Made by a program: the position numbers and the translations under genes. DNA of 8,525 bases, taken from the NCBI GenBank assembly GCA_013214425.1, contig JABSPN010000116.1:1-8525 (forward strand), in the 5' to 3' direction. The DNA is from Flavobacteriaceae bacterium (GTDB taxonomy: Bacteria > Bacteroidota > Bacteroidia > Flavobacteriales > Flavobacteriaceae). Below are positions 1 through 5,858 of this stretch, one piece after another; position 1 is the first letter of the stretch; the number at the start of each line of letters is the position of its first letter. The notes under the pieces were generated by a model. The model was given only the letters and a program-made list of their open reading frames with translations, searched no databases and was not told the DNA's origin.

Positions 1-591
1 TATGCTGCCAAAATGGGAATGGATACCCCATTAATGGATGGAAAAGAAAAAACTGACTTGTTATTTCCTGAAATTGCCATTAACGGTGGATTAGGAATTC
101 CATTGGCTATCGTGTTCCTACTAGGTTTAATTGCTGCTGCTTATTCTAGTGCAGACTCAGCACTAACCTCGCTTACCACTTCTTTTTCTATAGACTTTTT
201 AAACATTCAGGATAAAGATGAAGTAGCACAAAAGAAAACAAGAAAAATGGTACATGTTTTCATGTCTGTATTACTCATTATTGTGGTGGTAATTTTTAAA
301 TATGTTTTAGACGGAAGTGTAATCAATAAAGTTTTACAAATAGCAGGTTATACTTACGGACCTCTATTGGGCTTATTTGCCTTTGGAATTTATTCGAAAA
401 GAAAAATTCAGGATCAATATGTATGGATTATAGCCATTACTTCCGTAATAGTTAGTTACCTCATTACTTTAATTCCTTCGGAAAGTCTTGGGGGGTACCA
501 AATAGGTTATGAATTGTTGTTAATTAATGGTCTCTTTACTTTCTTAGGTTTATTGGCTATCAGTTCTAAGCGAGAAGCTAGTATTGATTAA
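1..591 (+). CDS. Sodium:solute symporter (SSS family), C-terminal part
   Basis: The reading frame is open from base 1, so the true start lies upstream; 196 residues are visible. The protein is an inner-membrane Na+-coupled transporter of the SSS (LeuT-fold) family. After a short loop, a glycine-rich helix leads into A-AYSSADSALTSLTTSF, which matches the family's Na+-site helix, where consecutive Ser/Thr side chains bind sodium. Three or four hydrophobic segments follow: around KMVHVFMSVLLIIVVVIF, GYTYGPLLGLFAFGIYS, VWIIAITSVIVSYLITLIP and ELLLINGLFTFLGLLA. The protein ends in a short charged tail (SSKREASID). The substrate cannot be told from this part; in flavobacteria such symporters are annotated generically. 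The 3' end overlaps the convergent gene on the minus strand by 14 bases, so no terminator separates them. Confidence 0.9.
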   Translation, partial: YAAKMGMDTPLMDGKEKTDLLFPEIAINGGLGIPLAIVFLLGLIAAAYSSADSALTSLTTSFSIDFLNIQDKDEVAQKKTRKMVHVFMSVLLIIVVVIFKYVLDGSVINKVLQIAGYTYGPLLGLFAFGIYSKRKIQDQYVWIIAITSVIVSYLITLIPSESLGGYQIGYELLLINGLFTFLGLLAISSKREASID

Positions 592-940
592 TTCCGAGTA
601 GCACTAAAGTACAGGCATTTTCAAATTCAATTTGATGCTGATTCAGCAACTCCTGAAATTCCGGATTTTCTGTTCCTGGATTAAAAATCACTCGTTTAGG
701 ATTCAGCGAAATGATATACTCATAATAGGCAGACTGGTGCCTTGCTCCAAGATACAAAGTTACCGTATCAATATCAGAATAATCAAGTAAAGAATTATCA
801 ATAGCAACACCCGCAACTTCTCCTTTTCGTAAACCAAACGCCACTACTTCATGTTCAGCATTAACTAACCGACGCATAGCCATATTTGCATATCGTTCTG
901 ATTTTAAAGAAGCTCCAAATACTAGTGTTTTTTTATTCAT
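578..940 (-). CDS. Small CoA-binding domain protein (YccU/CoA_binding_2 type)
   Basis: A 120-residue single-domain Rossmann-fold protein of the CoA-binding family. It begins MNKKTLVFGASLKSERYA, a first strand followed by a small-residue nucleotide-binding turn. It continues with HEVVAFGLRKGEVAGV, DIDTVTLYLG and PKRVIFNPGTENPEF, the last being a hallmark of this family, and ends CTLVLLGINQY. The reaction or partner is not known; family members bind CoA or a related nucleotide. The frame is open to an ATG at 1072, but the 44 extra residues are low-complexity and do not look like protein. I chose ATG 938-940, where the family normally starts; ATG 941-943 directly before it is equally possible. 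A promoter-like TAACTTTG on the minus strand at 976-983 falls inside the longer frame and supports the short start. The stop codon lies inside the symporter gene. Confidence 0.85.
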   Translation of the reverse strand: MNKKTLVFGASLKSERYANMAMRRLVNAEHEVVAFGLRKGEVAGVAIDNSLLDYSDIDTVTLYLGARHQSAYYEYIISLNPKRVIFNPGTENPEFQELLNQHQIEFENACTLVLLGINQY

Positions 941-975
941 CATAATTACTTCATCAAATTTTAATAATGATTTCC

Positions 976-983
976 CAAAGTTA
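976..983 (-). promoter_or_regulatory. Bacteroidota-type -7 promoter element for the CoA-binding gene
   Basis: On the minus strand this reads TAACTTTG, a perfect match to the Bacteroidota -7 consensus TAnnTTTG. It lies 33-36 bases upstream of the chosen start codon, which would give a leader of about 25-30 bases. A TTG at 1008-1010 (minus strand) is 24 bases away, slightly too far for the usual -33 spacing, so the upstream half is weak. Confidence 0.5.
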
Positions 984-1086
984 CGTAAAAAGAAAAATTT
1001 CCTGTAACAATGTACAAAAGTTATAGTCATGTATACAACTAAATTACGGTTTAGTACAATCATCATCATCAATTAAAAAACTAATA

Positions 1087-2121
1087 ATGAAAAATGTATT
1101 ATTCATTTGTCTTATGTTACTCTGTACAGTAACATTTGCACAAACTTCAGGACCTAAAATTGGTTCAGTCAGGGGGAAGATATTAGATAAAGAGACACAA
1201 GAATACATCCCGTATGCAACAATCGCTATTCAAAATCAATCAAAAGAAATAATCACCGGAGGTATTACGAATGATCAGGGAGAATTCTCTATTAAAAGCA
1301 TTCCCACTGGAAATTATACTTTAAAAGTTCAGTTTATTGGTTACGAGGAATATCAAAAAGAAATTGTTATTTCTAAAGACAATAAAGCTGTTACATTAGA
1401 AACCATTTCTATTCAAGAAGATGCTCAGCAACTAGAAGAGGTAGAAGTTATTGCTGAACGTTCTACTATTGAACAGAAAATAGATCGAAAAGTTATTAAT
1501 GTTGGAAAAGATTTGGTTTCAGCTGGTGCTACAGCCGGAGAGATCATGAACAATATCCCTTCAGTAAATGTTGATCAGCAAACCAATGAAATTAGCTTAA
1601 GAGGCAACTCTAATGTTAGGGTTCTTATTGACGGGAAACCTATCAATATTGATCCGTCGCAATTATTACAACAAATTCCTTCAGCATCAATAAAACAAGT
1701 TGAATTAATCACTAATCCTTCTGCAAAATACAATCCTGAAGGAATGAGTGGAATCATCAATATTGTGCTCCATAAAAATAGTAGAATGGGGTTCAACGGA
1801 AGCATCAATCAAGGACTTACTTTTGGTATCACACCAAAATACAATGGTTCTCTTGATTTAAATTACAGAGTTGGAAAAGTTAATGTATATGGGAACTACG
1901 GATTCAATACAGGAAGACAAGCCAATGAAGGATACATTAATAGTAATGAAACTGGATTTGAAAACAGACAGAATTTTGATTTCGGAAATGACAATACTTC
2001 TCATTTAGTTAAAACGGGAATCGACTTTTATTTAAACGACCACAATACGATTTCTTTTTGCACTACTCAGAATTTATTCTACGGTGATGGAACCGGTGTA
2101 ACTGATGTAAATTTCTTGTAA
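1087..2121 (+). pseudogene. TonB-dependent-receptor-like outer-membrane protein, N-terminal part of a broken gene
   Basis: 344 codons of an outer-membrane receptor. A signal peptide (MKNVLFICLMLLCTVTFA, likely cut before Gln19) is followed by a carboxypeptidase-regulatory-like beta-sandwich at about 27-110. Next comes a TonB-receptor plug at about 118-235 (EIMNNIPSVNVDQQ, ISLRGNSNVRVLIDGKPI, IKQVELITNPSAKYNPEGMSGIINIVL), and then the first barrel strands. This arrangement fits the flavobacterial outer-membrane beta-barrel family, usually around 800 residues and thought to take up ligands with TonB/ExbBD energy. The frame stops at TAA 2119-2121, right after barrel residues GTGVTDVNFL. The matching C-terminus is found at 3361-3621, beyond unrelated DNA, so roughly 350-400 barrel residues are missing. 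A truncated plug plus partial barrel should not insert in the membrane. No clear -7/-33 promoter is seen in the 140 bases upstream. Confidence 0.85.
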
Positions 2122-2287
2122 GGGCTGCGGTTTAGAATATTTCGAAAAGCCACCTAGCATTGGATTTAAAGTAAATGAATTGTACTCCCAGGAAACATTT
2201 GGTGAACATCTCCATTCAAAGTATAACCAAGTTAAACACGAAATTCTTCCTGTTTGCTGTAAAGCGAAGATGACAGAAATTAGCTAA
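2111..2287 (+). pseudogene. 3' fragment of an unknown gene
   Basis: A frame open from 2111 (directly after an in-frame TAA at 2108) to TAA 2285-2287 encodes about 58 residues with protein-like composition, starting ISCKGCGLEYFEKPP and ending LPVCCKAKMTEIS. It has no start codon near its left edge, so it would be the C-terminal end of a gene cut off at the left junction. A CxxC pair near the start and a CC pair near the end could bind a metal or be chance. I do not recognise the family. Its stop overlaps the stop of the minus-strand gene at 2284 by four bases, as real convergent genes often do; this is the main reason to believe it is coding. Confidence 0.45.
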
Positions 2288-3009
2288 CGTAATTTGTTGA
2301 GCTGACTGTTCCAGACAAACTCGCTAAAGCTTTTACCAGAAACACCATAGAGCAGTAGGGAAAAACCAACGATTGCTTTAAAATAAAACATGAACAATAG
2401 AGTAATCTCGATAAAACTCCAACTCGAATTTGAGAACAAAGGCACTGTAGCTATTGTCAATAAAACGCTCATGTAAAAAGAGGCCTTTAAAAAGTTTTCA
2501 ATATTCATAAATGACCAAAATTTAATTTTTCTCCAAAAGCTTATATCTTTCCCCCATTTGTGAATTAAATAGTAATAGTCGTTTCCTAAAGGTGCAAAAA
2601 GCAACGGATCATCAATATCCTTGAGTTTAAACAATTTGGAGGGAGCCATTACTTTAAAGCCTTGCAATTTTGTGACGTGCTCCACTTCTAGCGCTCTAAT
2701 TTTTGAAACTGCCTCTTCTGGATATTCTCCTTTAAAAAACGTTGTACTTAAAAAACGAAGTCGGTAACGAATACTCAATTTTTTTATGTGATTTATGTGA
2801 AAAATTCGTTCAGATTTTAATTTATTTAAATTAAAATCATTTTGATTTATATGTTCAGTATCAGACAAATTACCTTTGATTTTGTTGCGCTCTGCCTCTA
2901 AATTAGCAAAGATACCATCAACCCAAACCTCAATAGATTTTTCTTTTTTAAGATCTGATGCTCTGGTATACTCGAGCTCTTTCTTTAAGTTTATGGTTTT
3001 CTTTAGCAT
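2284..3009 (-). CDS. Conserved-looking hypothetical membrane protein
   Basis: 241 residues starting MLKKTINLKKELEYTRASD. The first two thirds are charged and probably cytoplasmic, with Lys/Glu-rich helices and then IRYRLRFLSTTFFKGEYPEEA, LFKLKDIDDPLLFAPLGNDY and YYLIHKWGKDISFWRKIKF. Two hydrophobic segments follow (ASFYMSVLLTIATVPLF and ITLLFMFYFKAIVGFSLLLYGV), so it is likely anchored in the inner membrane by a C-terminal hairpin. I recall similar uncharacterised flavobacterial proteins with the GNDYYYLIHKWG stretch, but I can assign no function. The frame can be opened five codons earlier from a TTG at 3022-3024; I prefer the ATG because a -7-like TATTTTTG sits between the two. The gene is intact although it lies inside the block that interrupts the receptor gene, so it was probably moved here with its own promoter. 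Confidence 0.75.
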   Translation of the reverse strand: MLKKTINLKKELEYTRASDLKKEKSIEVWVDGIFANLEAERNKIKGNLSDTEHINQNDFNLNKLKSERIFHINHIKKLSIRYRLRFLSTTFFKGEYPEEAVSKIRALEVEHVTKLQGFKVMAPSKLFKLKDIDDPLLFAPLGNDYYYLIHKWGKDISFWRKIKFWSFMNIENFLKASFYMSVLLTIATVPLFSNSSWSFIEITLLFMFYFKAIVGFSLLLYGVSGKSFSEFVWNSQLNKLR

Positions 3010-3360
3010 AGTACAAAAATACAAAAGATCCGTATAAACGTCTTAATAAATTTAAAATCAAATCCCTTTATTCTTAAATTTCTATTTAAATATCATAAAA
3101 TCATTTCTTTTTTAGGGATTTTAAAAGTAAAACCTCCCCCGTATTCATTGAGACCTTGTTATACCATCACCAACTGGAATGTGCTTTTAATCAATAGTTT
3201 CACATGAAGAGCATAAGTATTGTTTGATCCAGCGTATTGAAGTTTTATTTATTCTAATGACAACACGCGGGTCTTATCCAAAAAAAGGATTCTTTACACC
3301 CTTTTTATTTGTATTCTATAGAAGACGTGACTTCAGCCTTTATTTTGAAAGAAAGCCCAC
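3010..3360. other. About 350 bases without a convincing gene; possible degraded coding remnant on the minus strand
   Basis: No complete gene is visible. On the minus strand, 3248 down to 3093 is one frame of about 50 codons broken by a single stop at 3159-3161. It reads LQYAGSNNTYALHVKLLIKS before the stop and GLNEYGGGFTFKIPKK after it. The plus strand has a 46-codon frame from an ATG at about 3256 and other short frames in the same place. These may be remains of a gene or of a dispersed repeat cut by the right-hand junction; none has a recognisable domain. A short inverted repeat ATCC-A7-GGAT lies near 3275-3289. Confidence 0.4.
3014..3021 (-). promoter_or_regulatory. Possible -7 element for the hypothetical membrane protein gene
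   Basis: The minus strand reads TATTTTTG, matching TAnnTTTG. It ends only four bases before the ATG at 3009, so transcription from it would begin at or beside the start codon (leaderless or nearly so). No good -33 TTTG is found at the proper distance. In such AT-rich DNA a chance match is likely enough to keep confidence low. Confidence 0.3.
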
Positions 3361-3621
3361 ATGTATAGAGCAGATATTGAAGCGAACTATAGTATCTTAA
3401 AAGGACAAGAAACTATTAACAAACGTTTTAGCGATATTTTTAACACGATGAATTTTGGATTTGACGGAGACAGACCTTACCCTCAAACAGGAGAATTTAA
3501 CTGGAAAAGTCAAACTCTATATATAGGATTTAACTACCGTTTCGGAGGAGGAAAGAACAGAACTTTAAAGCCCAAAAGAAGAGACGCTTACGAGAAAGAA
3601 GGTAGTGGCGGAATCATCTAA
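3361..3621 (+). pseudogene. TonB-dependent-receptor-like protein, C-terminal part of the broken gene
   Basis: The 86 codons encode the last barrel strands of an outer-membrane receptor: YRADIEANYSILKG, a strand around RFSDIFNTMNFGF, then GEFNWKSQTLYIGFNYRFGG and a basic, Gly-rich tail (KPKRRDAYEKEGSGGII). This is the usual C-terminus of the flavobacterial outer-membrane beta-barrel family and complements the N-terminal part ending at 2121. The ATG at 3361 is most likely an internal Met codon of the original gene, because there is no signal peptide and no promoter in front. The frame is open back to a TGA at 3346-3348, so the right-hand junction lies at or just before 3361. The piece should not make a functional protein. 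Confidence 0.8.
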
Positions 3622-3651
3622 AGTGAGTTTTAGTGATTTAATGTTAGGTTG

Positions 3652-3690
3652 AAAGCGCCAAATTGTACAATTTGGCGCTTTATTATTGAT
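3652..3690 (+). terminator. Terminator of the receptor gene, perfect 30-base palindrome
   Basis: Bases 3652-3681 form a perfect palindrome: AAAGCGCCAAATTGT paired with its exact reverse complement. The hairpin has a GC-rich GCGCC/GGCGC part near its foot and T-rich sequence after it on the plus strand. A-rich sequence in front means it could also work on the minus strand. It lies 30 bases after the receptor stop and just before the next promoter. Confidence 0.75.
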
Positions 3691-3695
3691 TTTAT

Positions 3696-3725
3696 TTTGC
3701 TTCTGAATAATTTTCTCTATATTTG
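3696..3725 (+). promoter_or_regulatory. Bacteroidota housekeeping promoter for the small beta-barrel gene
   Basis: TTTG at 3696-3699 is followed after 18 bases by TATATTTG at 3718-3725. This matches the Bacteroidota consensus (TTTG, about 19 bases, TAnnTTTG) in both halves. Transcription should begin near 3731-3734, giving a leader of about 20 bases that is A-rich and has no Shine-Dalgarno sequence, as is normal in this phylum. Confidence 0.75.
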
Positions 3726-3751
3726 AAATGAACAATTAACAAATTATAACT

Positions 3752-4267
3752 ATGAAAAATTTCATTTTACCAGTATTGGTATGCCTATTCTCTATTTCTA
3801 TTTTACAAGCACAAGATGTACAATTTGGAGTAACTGCAGGTTATATTCAAGGTTTTTACACGCTTGAATTAAACGGTCAAGATTTGTCTCCTGATGGTTC
3901 GGGTGGATTTCAAGTTGGTGGCTTAGTAGACATTGGAATTTCTGATGCCTTTCACCTACAACCTGAAGTACTGTACATTAACATTAATGATGGAAGTGGA
4001 TTATTAGTCCCATTAATGGCTAAGTATTATTTTGGCGAAAACTTTAATATCCAGGGTGGACCAATGTTTGATTTTGCACTTGAAGAAATTCCAGAAGATT
4101 ATACCTCTTTAGGGATTTCTGCCGCTCTTGGTTTTGGTTATGATTTTACTGAAAACTGGTTCGCCCAGTCTCGTTTTGGATTTCAGTTAAACGACTACTA
4201 CAATGGAGATGCTGACATCTCTTCTAAGTCAAATATTTTGACTGTAGGAGTTGGTTATAAATTCTAA
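3752..4267 (+). CDS. Small outer-membrane beta-barrel protein (OmpA/OmpX-like porin family)
   Basis: 171 residues with a clear signal peptide (MKNFILPVLVCLFSISILQA, cut before QDVQFGV). The mature protein of about 150 residues is built of alternating polar/hydrophobic strands with aromatic ends: VQFGVTAGYIQGFY, GGFQVGGLVDIGI, AFHLQPEVLYIN, LLVPLMAKYYFG, FNIQGGPMFDFAL, SAALGFGYDF, WFAQSRFGFQL and NILTVGVGYKF. About eight strands and a C-terminal Phe, the signal for the BAM insertion machinery, fit an eight-stranded barrel of the outer-membrane beta-barrel protein family. A specific role cannot be assigned; such proteins are structural or small pores. It is a single-gene unit with its own promoter at 3696-3725 and a strong terminator 20-50 bases after the stop. 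Nothing in it looks broken. Confidence 0.85.
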   Translation: MKNFILPVLVCLFSISILQAQDVQFGVTAGYIQGFYTLELNGQDLSPDGSGGFQVGGLVDIGISDAFHLQPEVLYININDGSGLLVPLMAKYYFGENFNIQGGPMFDFALEEIPEDYTSLGISAALGFGYDFTENWFAQSRFGFQLNDYYNGDADISSKSNILTVGVGYKF

Positions 4268-4287
4268 AACAAATAATTGATAGTTAT

Positions 4288-4317
4288 AAAAAGGCGGGAG
4301 AATCTCCCGCCTTTTTT
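4288..4317. terminator. Bidirectional Rho-independent terminator between convergent genes
   Basis: An 8-base GC-rich stem, GGCGGGAG (4293-4300) with CTCCCGCC (4304-4311) and loop AAT, is flanked by five A's on the left and six T's on the right, so it can end transcription in both directions. It serves the beta-barrel gene on + (stop at 4267) and the Cys-rich gene on -, whose stop codon (4316-4318) uses the last two T's. Confidence 0.9.
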
Positions 4318-4630
4318 AACATATAAATTGTACTTCTTGAAAACATCCGCCACACAGGTATTCTTTACCTATTGCTTCCTCTACCTTTAATGCCAACTTT
4401 TCTATCCTATTTATCTTTTCTTGATTTTGTAATGCGACAACATCTTCAATCGTCACTTTTTCAATTTCTGGAATATTATGTTCATAATAACAAACTGAAC
4501 ATACATGAATATATAGAGGAGTTATAGCCTGTATAAGAAGTTTAGTTTTATTTAAATGGGCATCATGTACATGTGAACATACTGAAATTATTCCTTGCTC
4601 TCCATGTTTTTCACAAATAACTTTTCCCAT
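4316..4630 (-). CDS. Small Cys/His-rich protein, probable zinc-binding
   Basis: 104 residues of no family I recognise. Potential metal ligands are spread over the whole chain: C6xxH9, C18-S-H20-V-H22 with H25, C44xxC47, C93xxC96, and the last residue C104. The middle (about 55-88) is a charged helical segment without cysteines. The pattern of CxxH plus two CxxC knuckles suggests one or two structural zinc sites. There is no signal peptide, so it is likely cytoplasmic. It begins 32 bases after the KAS III gene on the same strand and has no visible promoter of its own, so it is probably co-transcribed with that gene; this alone does not show a role in lipid synthesis. The start ATG at 4628-4630 is the only good one. 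Confidence 0.65.
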   Translation of the reverse strand: MGKVICEKHGEQGIISVCSHVHDAHLNKTKLLIQAITPLYIHVCSVCYYEHNIPEIEKVTIEDVVALQNQEKINRIEKLALKVEEAIGKEYLCGGCFQEVQFIC

Positions 4631-4637
4631 GATCTAT

Positions 4638-4672
4638 CGACTAAAGACTAACGACTTACCATTTACCACTTA
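4638..4672. repeat. Degenerate heptanucleotide (period-7) repeat at the 3' end of the KAS III gene
   Basis: Five heptamers in a row: CGACTAA, AGACTAA, CGACTTA, CCATTTA, CCACTTA. Each keeps an A at the third position and T-A or A-A at the end. On the minus strand they read TAAGTGG, TAAATGG, TAAGTCG, TTAGTCT, TTAGTCG. The repeat begins in the last codons of the KAS III gene (one unit contains the Lys-Trp codons, the next the TAA stop) and fills the gap to the Cys-rich gene. Decaying heptamer tracts of this kind occur between flavobacterial genes; a role is unknown. Confidence 0.55.
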
Positions 4673-5673
4673 ACAATACAGCTTCCCCAGGTAAATCCGC
4701 TTCCAAAGGCAGCTAATACTACGGTATCACCTTCTTTAATTTTTCCTTTTTCCCAGGCTTCGGTTAAAGCAATTGGTATTGAAGCCGCTGTTGTATTTCC
4801 GTATTTCTGGATGTTGTTGTACACCTGATCGTCACTTAAGCCAAATTTCTTCTGAATGAATTGTGCAATTCTTAAGTTTGCCAGCTGCGGAATAAGCATG
4901 ACTATTTGATCCTTATGCAGATTATTTTACATTTGACCTTCTATGATGACTTCGGAAAAACGCACTACTGCATTTTTAAACACGAATTGTCCGTTCATGT
5001 GGGGGTAATAGCTCTCATCATTTGGATCATTCTCTGCCAGTATATCATTTACCCAACGTTTTCCCATTCCAGGAGCGATGAGTGTTAATTCTTCAGCGTG
5101 TTTTCCTTCTGAGTGTAAGTGCGTTGACAAAATTCCTTTTGTTGAATCTTCTTCACGAATTAAGACTGCTGCTCCTGCTCCATCTCCAAAAATTACTGAT
5201 ACACCTCTACCTCGCGTAGTTTTATCCAGTCCATGAGAATGTAGTTCAGAACCAATAACTAAGATATTCTTATACATCCCTGTTTTAATAAACTGATCGG
5301 CTACTGAAACGGCATATACAAATCCCGAGCATTGATTTCTCACATCTAAAGCTCCAACAGTCTTTATATCTAAAGCTTCTTGTACCTGAACTCCTGGTCC
5401 AGGGAAATAATAATCTGGGCTTAATGTAGCAAAAATGATAAAGTCAATATCATCTTTATCTATTCCTGCTCTTTCTATGGCAATTTTGGCGGCTTTTACG
5501 CCCATAGTAGCTGTGGTATCTCCAGAGTTTGGTTTTACCCATCTACGTTCTTTAATTCCTGTACGTTCTGTTATCCATTCATCATTGGTATTCATGATCT
5601 TAGAAAGATCGTCGTTAGTCACTATATTATCGGGAACATATGAACCAAGTCCCGCTATTCTTGATCTGTACAT
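4663..5673 (-). pseudogene. fabH: 3-oxoacyl-ACP synthase III (KAS III, FabH-type), interrupted by an in-frame stop and lacking the catalytic His
   Basis: KAS III enzymes condense an acyl-CoA with malonyl-ACP to start fatty acid synthesis, using a Cys-His-Asn triad. The frame from ATG 5671-5673 (MYRSRIAGLGSYVPDN, the usual family start) has 336 codons, normal length. Cys115 (DVRNQCSGFVYAV) and Asn293 (KYGNTTAASIP) are present, as are DEWITERTGI and FGDGAGAAVL. However, codon 249 is TAA (4927-4929), in frame, and the motif normally written PHQANLRI reads PQLANLRI, with Gln263 in place of the catalytic His. The codons around them (GQM before the stop, IVM before LIP) also depart from the family. 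On both sides the protein is fully conserved and in one frame, so the damage is confined to about 55 bases. A 37-residue upstream extension of the frame to 5784 covers a hairpin and is not family sequence. Flavobacteria often have a second fabH next to plsX, so loss may be tolerated. Confidence 0.85.
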
Positions 5674-5750
5674 TATTTTCTTATTGTCTATTACTATATG
5701 CAATGTAGGGAAATATTTCCTGATACAACTACACATTAACGCAGTTATTA

Positions 5751-5781
5751 GAAAAAAGACGCAACTATTCGTTACGTCTTT
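5751..5781 (-). terminator. Terminator-like hairpin in the leader of the KAS III gene
   Basis: Read on the minus strand, AAAGACGTAAC pairs with GTTGCGTCTTT (11 pairs, one of them U-G) around the loop GAATA. The last stem T's continue into three more, giving a T6 run. This is the form of a Rho-independent terminator, but it points toward the KAS III start 78 bases downstream, and no minus-strand gene lies before it in the window. On the plus strand only three T's follow, so it is weak there. It could be an attenuator in the leader, or stop stray transcription. Confidence 0.5.
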
Positions 5782-5858
5782 CAAAGCCCCAAAATAAAAA
5801 TATCGTTAGCACAAAAGGGGAAATTAAAAGCAATCTAAAACCTAAACGATCTTTTTGG

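Larger units (their letters stand above)
2109..3360. other. Foreign block replacing the middle of the receptor gene
   Basis: Everything between the two receptor pieces is unrelated to a TonB receptor. It contains a coding frame on + (to 2287) that lacks its own start, a complete minus-strand gene whose stop overlaps it by 4 bases, and about 350 bases of apparent intergenic or degraded DNA. The tight convergent packing suggests that a piece of another chromosomal locus has been placed here. No transposase, clear terminal inverted repeats or convincing target duplication are visible. The only shared bases at both edges are ATGTA (2105-2109 and 3361-3365), which could be chance. The boundaries given are approximate. 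The block (about 1.24 kb) is similar in size to the missing receptor segment, so this is a substitution rather than a simple insertion. An assembly chimera would look the same. Confidence 0.65.

Noticed and set aside
1059..1070. ATC trinucleotide run (four units) before the receptor gene
   Set aside because: Too short to be a meaningful microsatellite; it only creates the MMMM at the start of a spurious extended frame.
2109..3360. Insertion sequence or other transposable element
   Set aside because: No transposase-like protein, no clear terminal inverted repeats, and only a 5-base shared ATGTA at the edges; part of the receptor is also missing, which simple transposition does not cause.
3361..3621. 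An independent small gene starting at ATG 3361
   Set aside because: The sequence is a typical receptor C-terminus without signal peptide or promoter; it is better explained as the tail of the broken gene.
4663..4899. A separate short gene for the KAS III C-terminal part
   Set aside because: It is in the same frame as the upstream part, separated only by one stop codon and nine further codons, and its ATG is an internal Met codon of the family.
4927..5784. Long N-terminal extension of the KAS III frame with a lipobox-like segment (FFLITALMCSC)
   Set aside because: KAS III enzymes are cytoplasmic and start at MYRSRIAG; the extension covers a terminator-like hairpin and has no family similarity.
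5435..5797. Plus-strand frame of 120 codons opposite the KAS III gene
   Set aside because: It is antisense to a strongly conserved enzyme and has no domain of its own; the same applies to the minus-strand frames inside htpG and the receptor.
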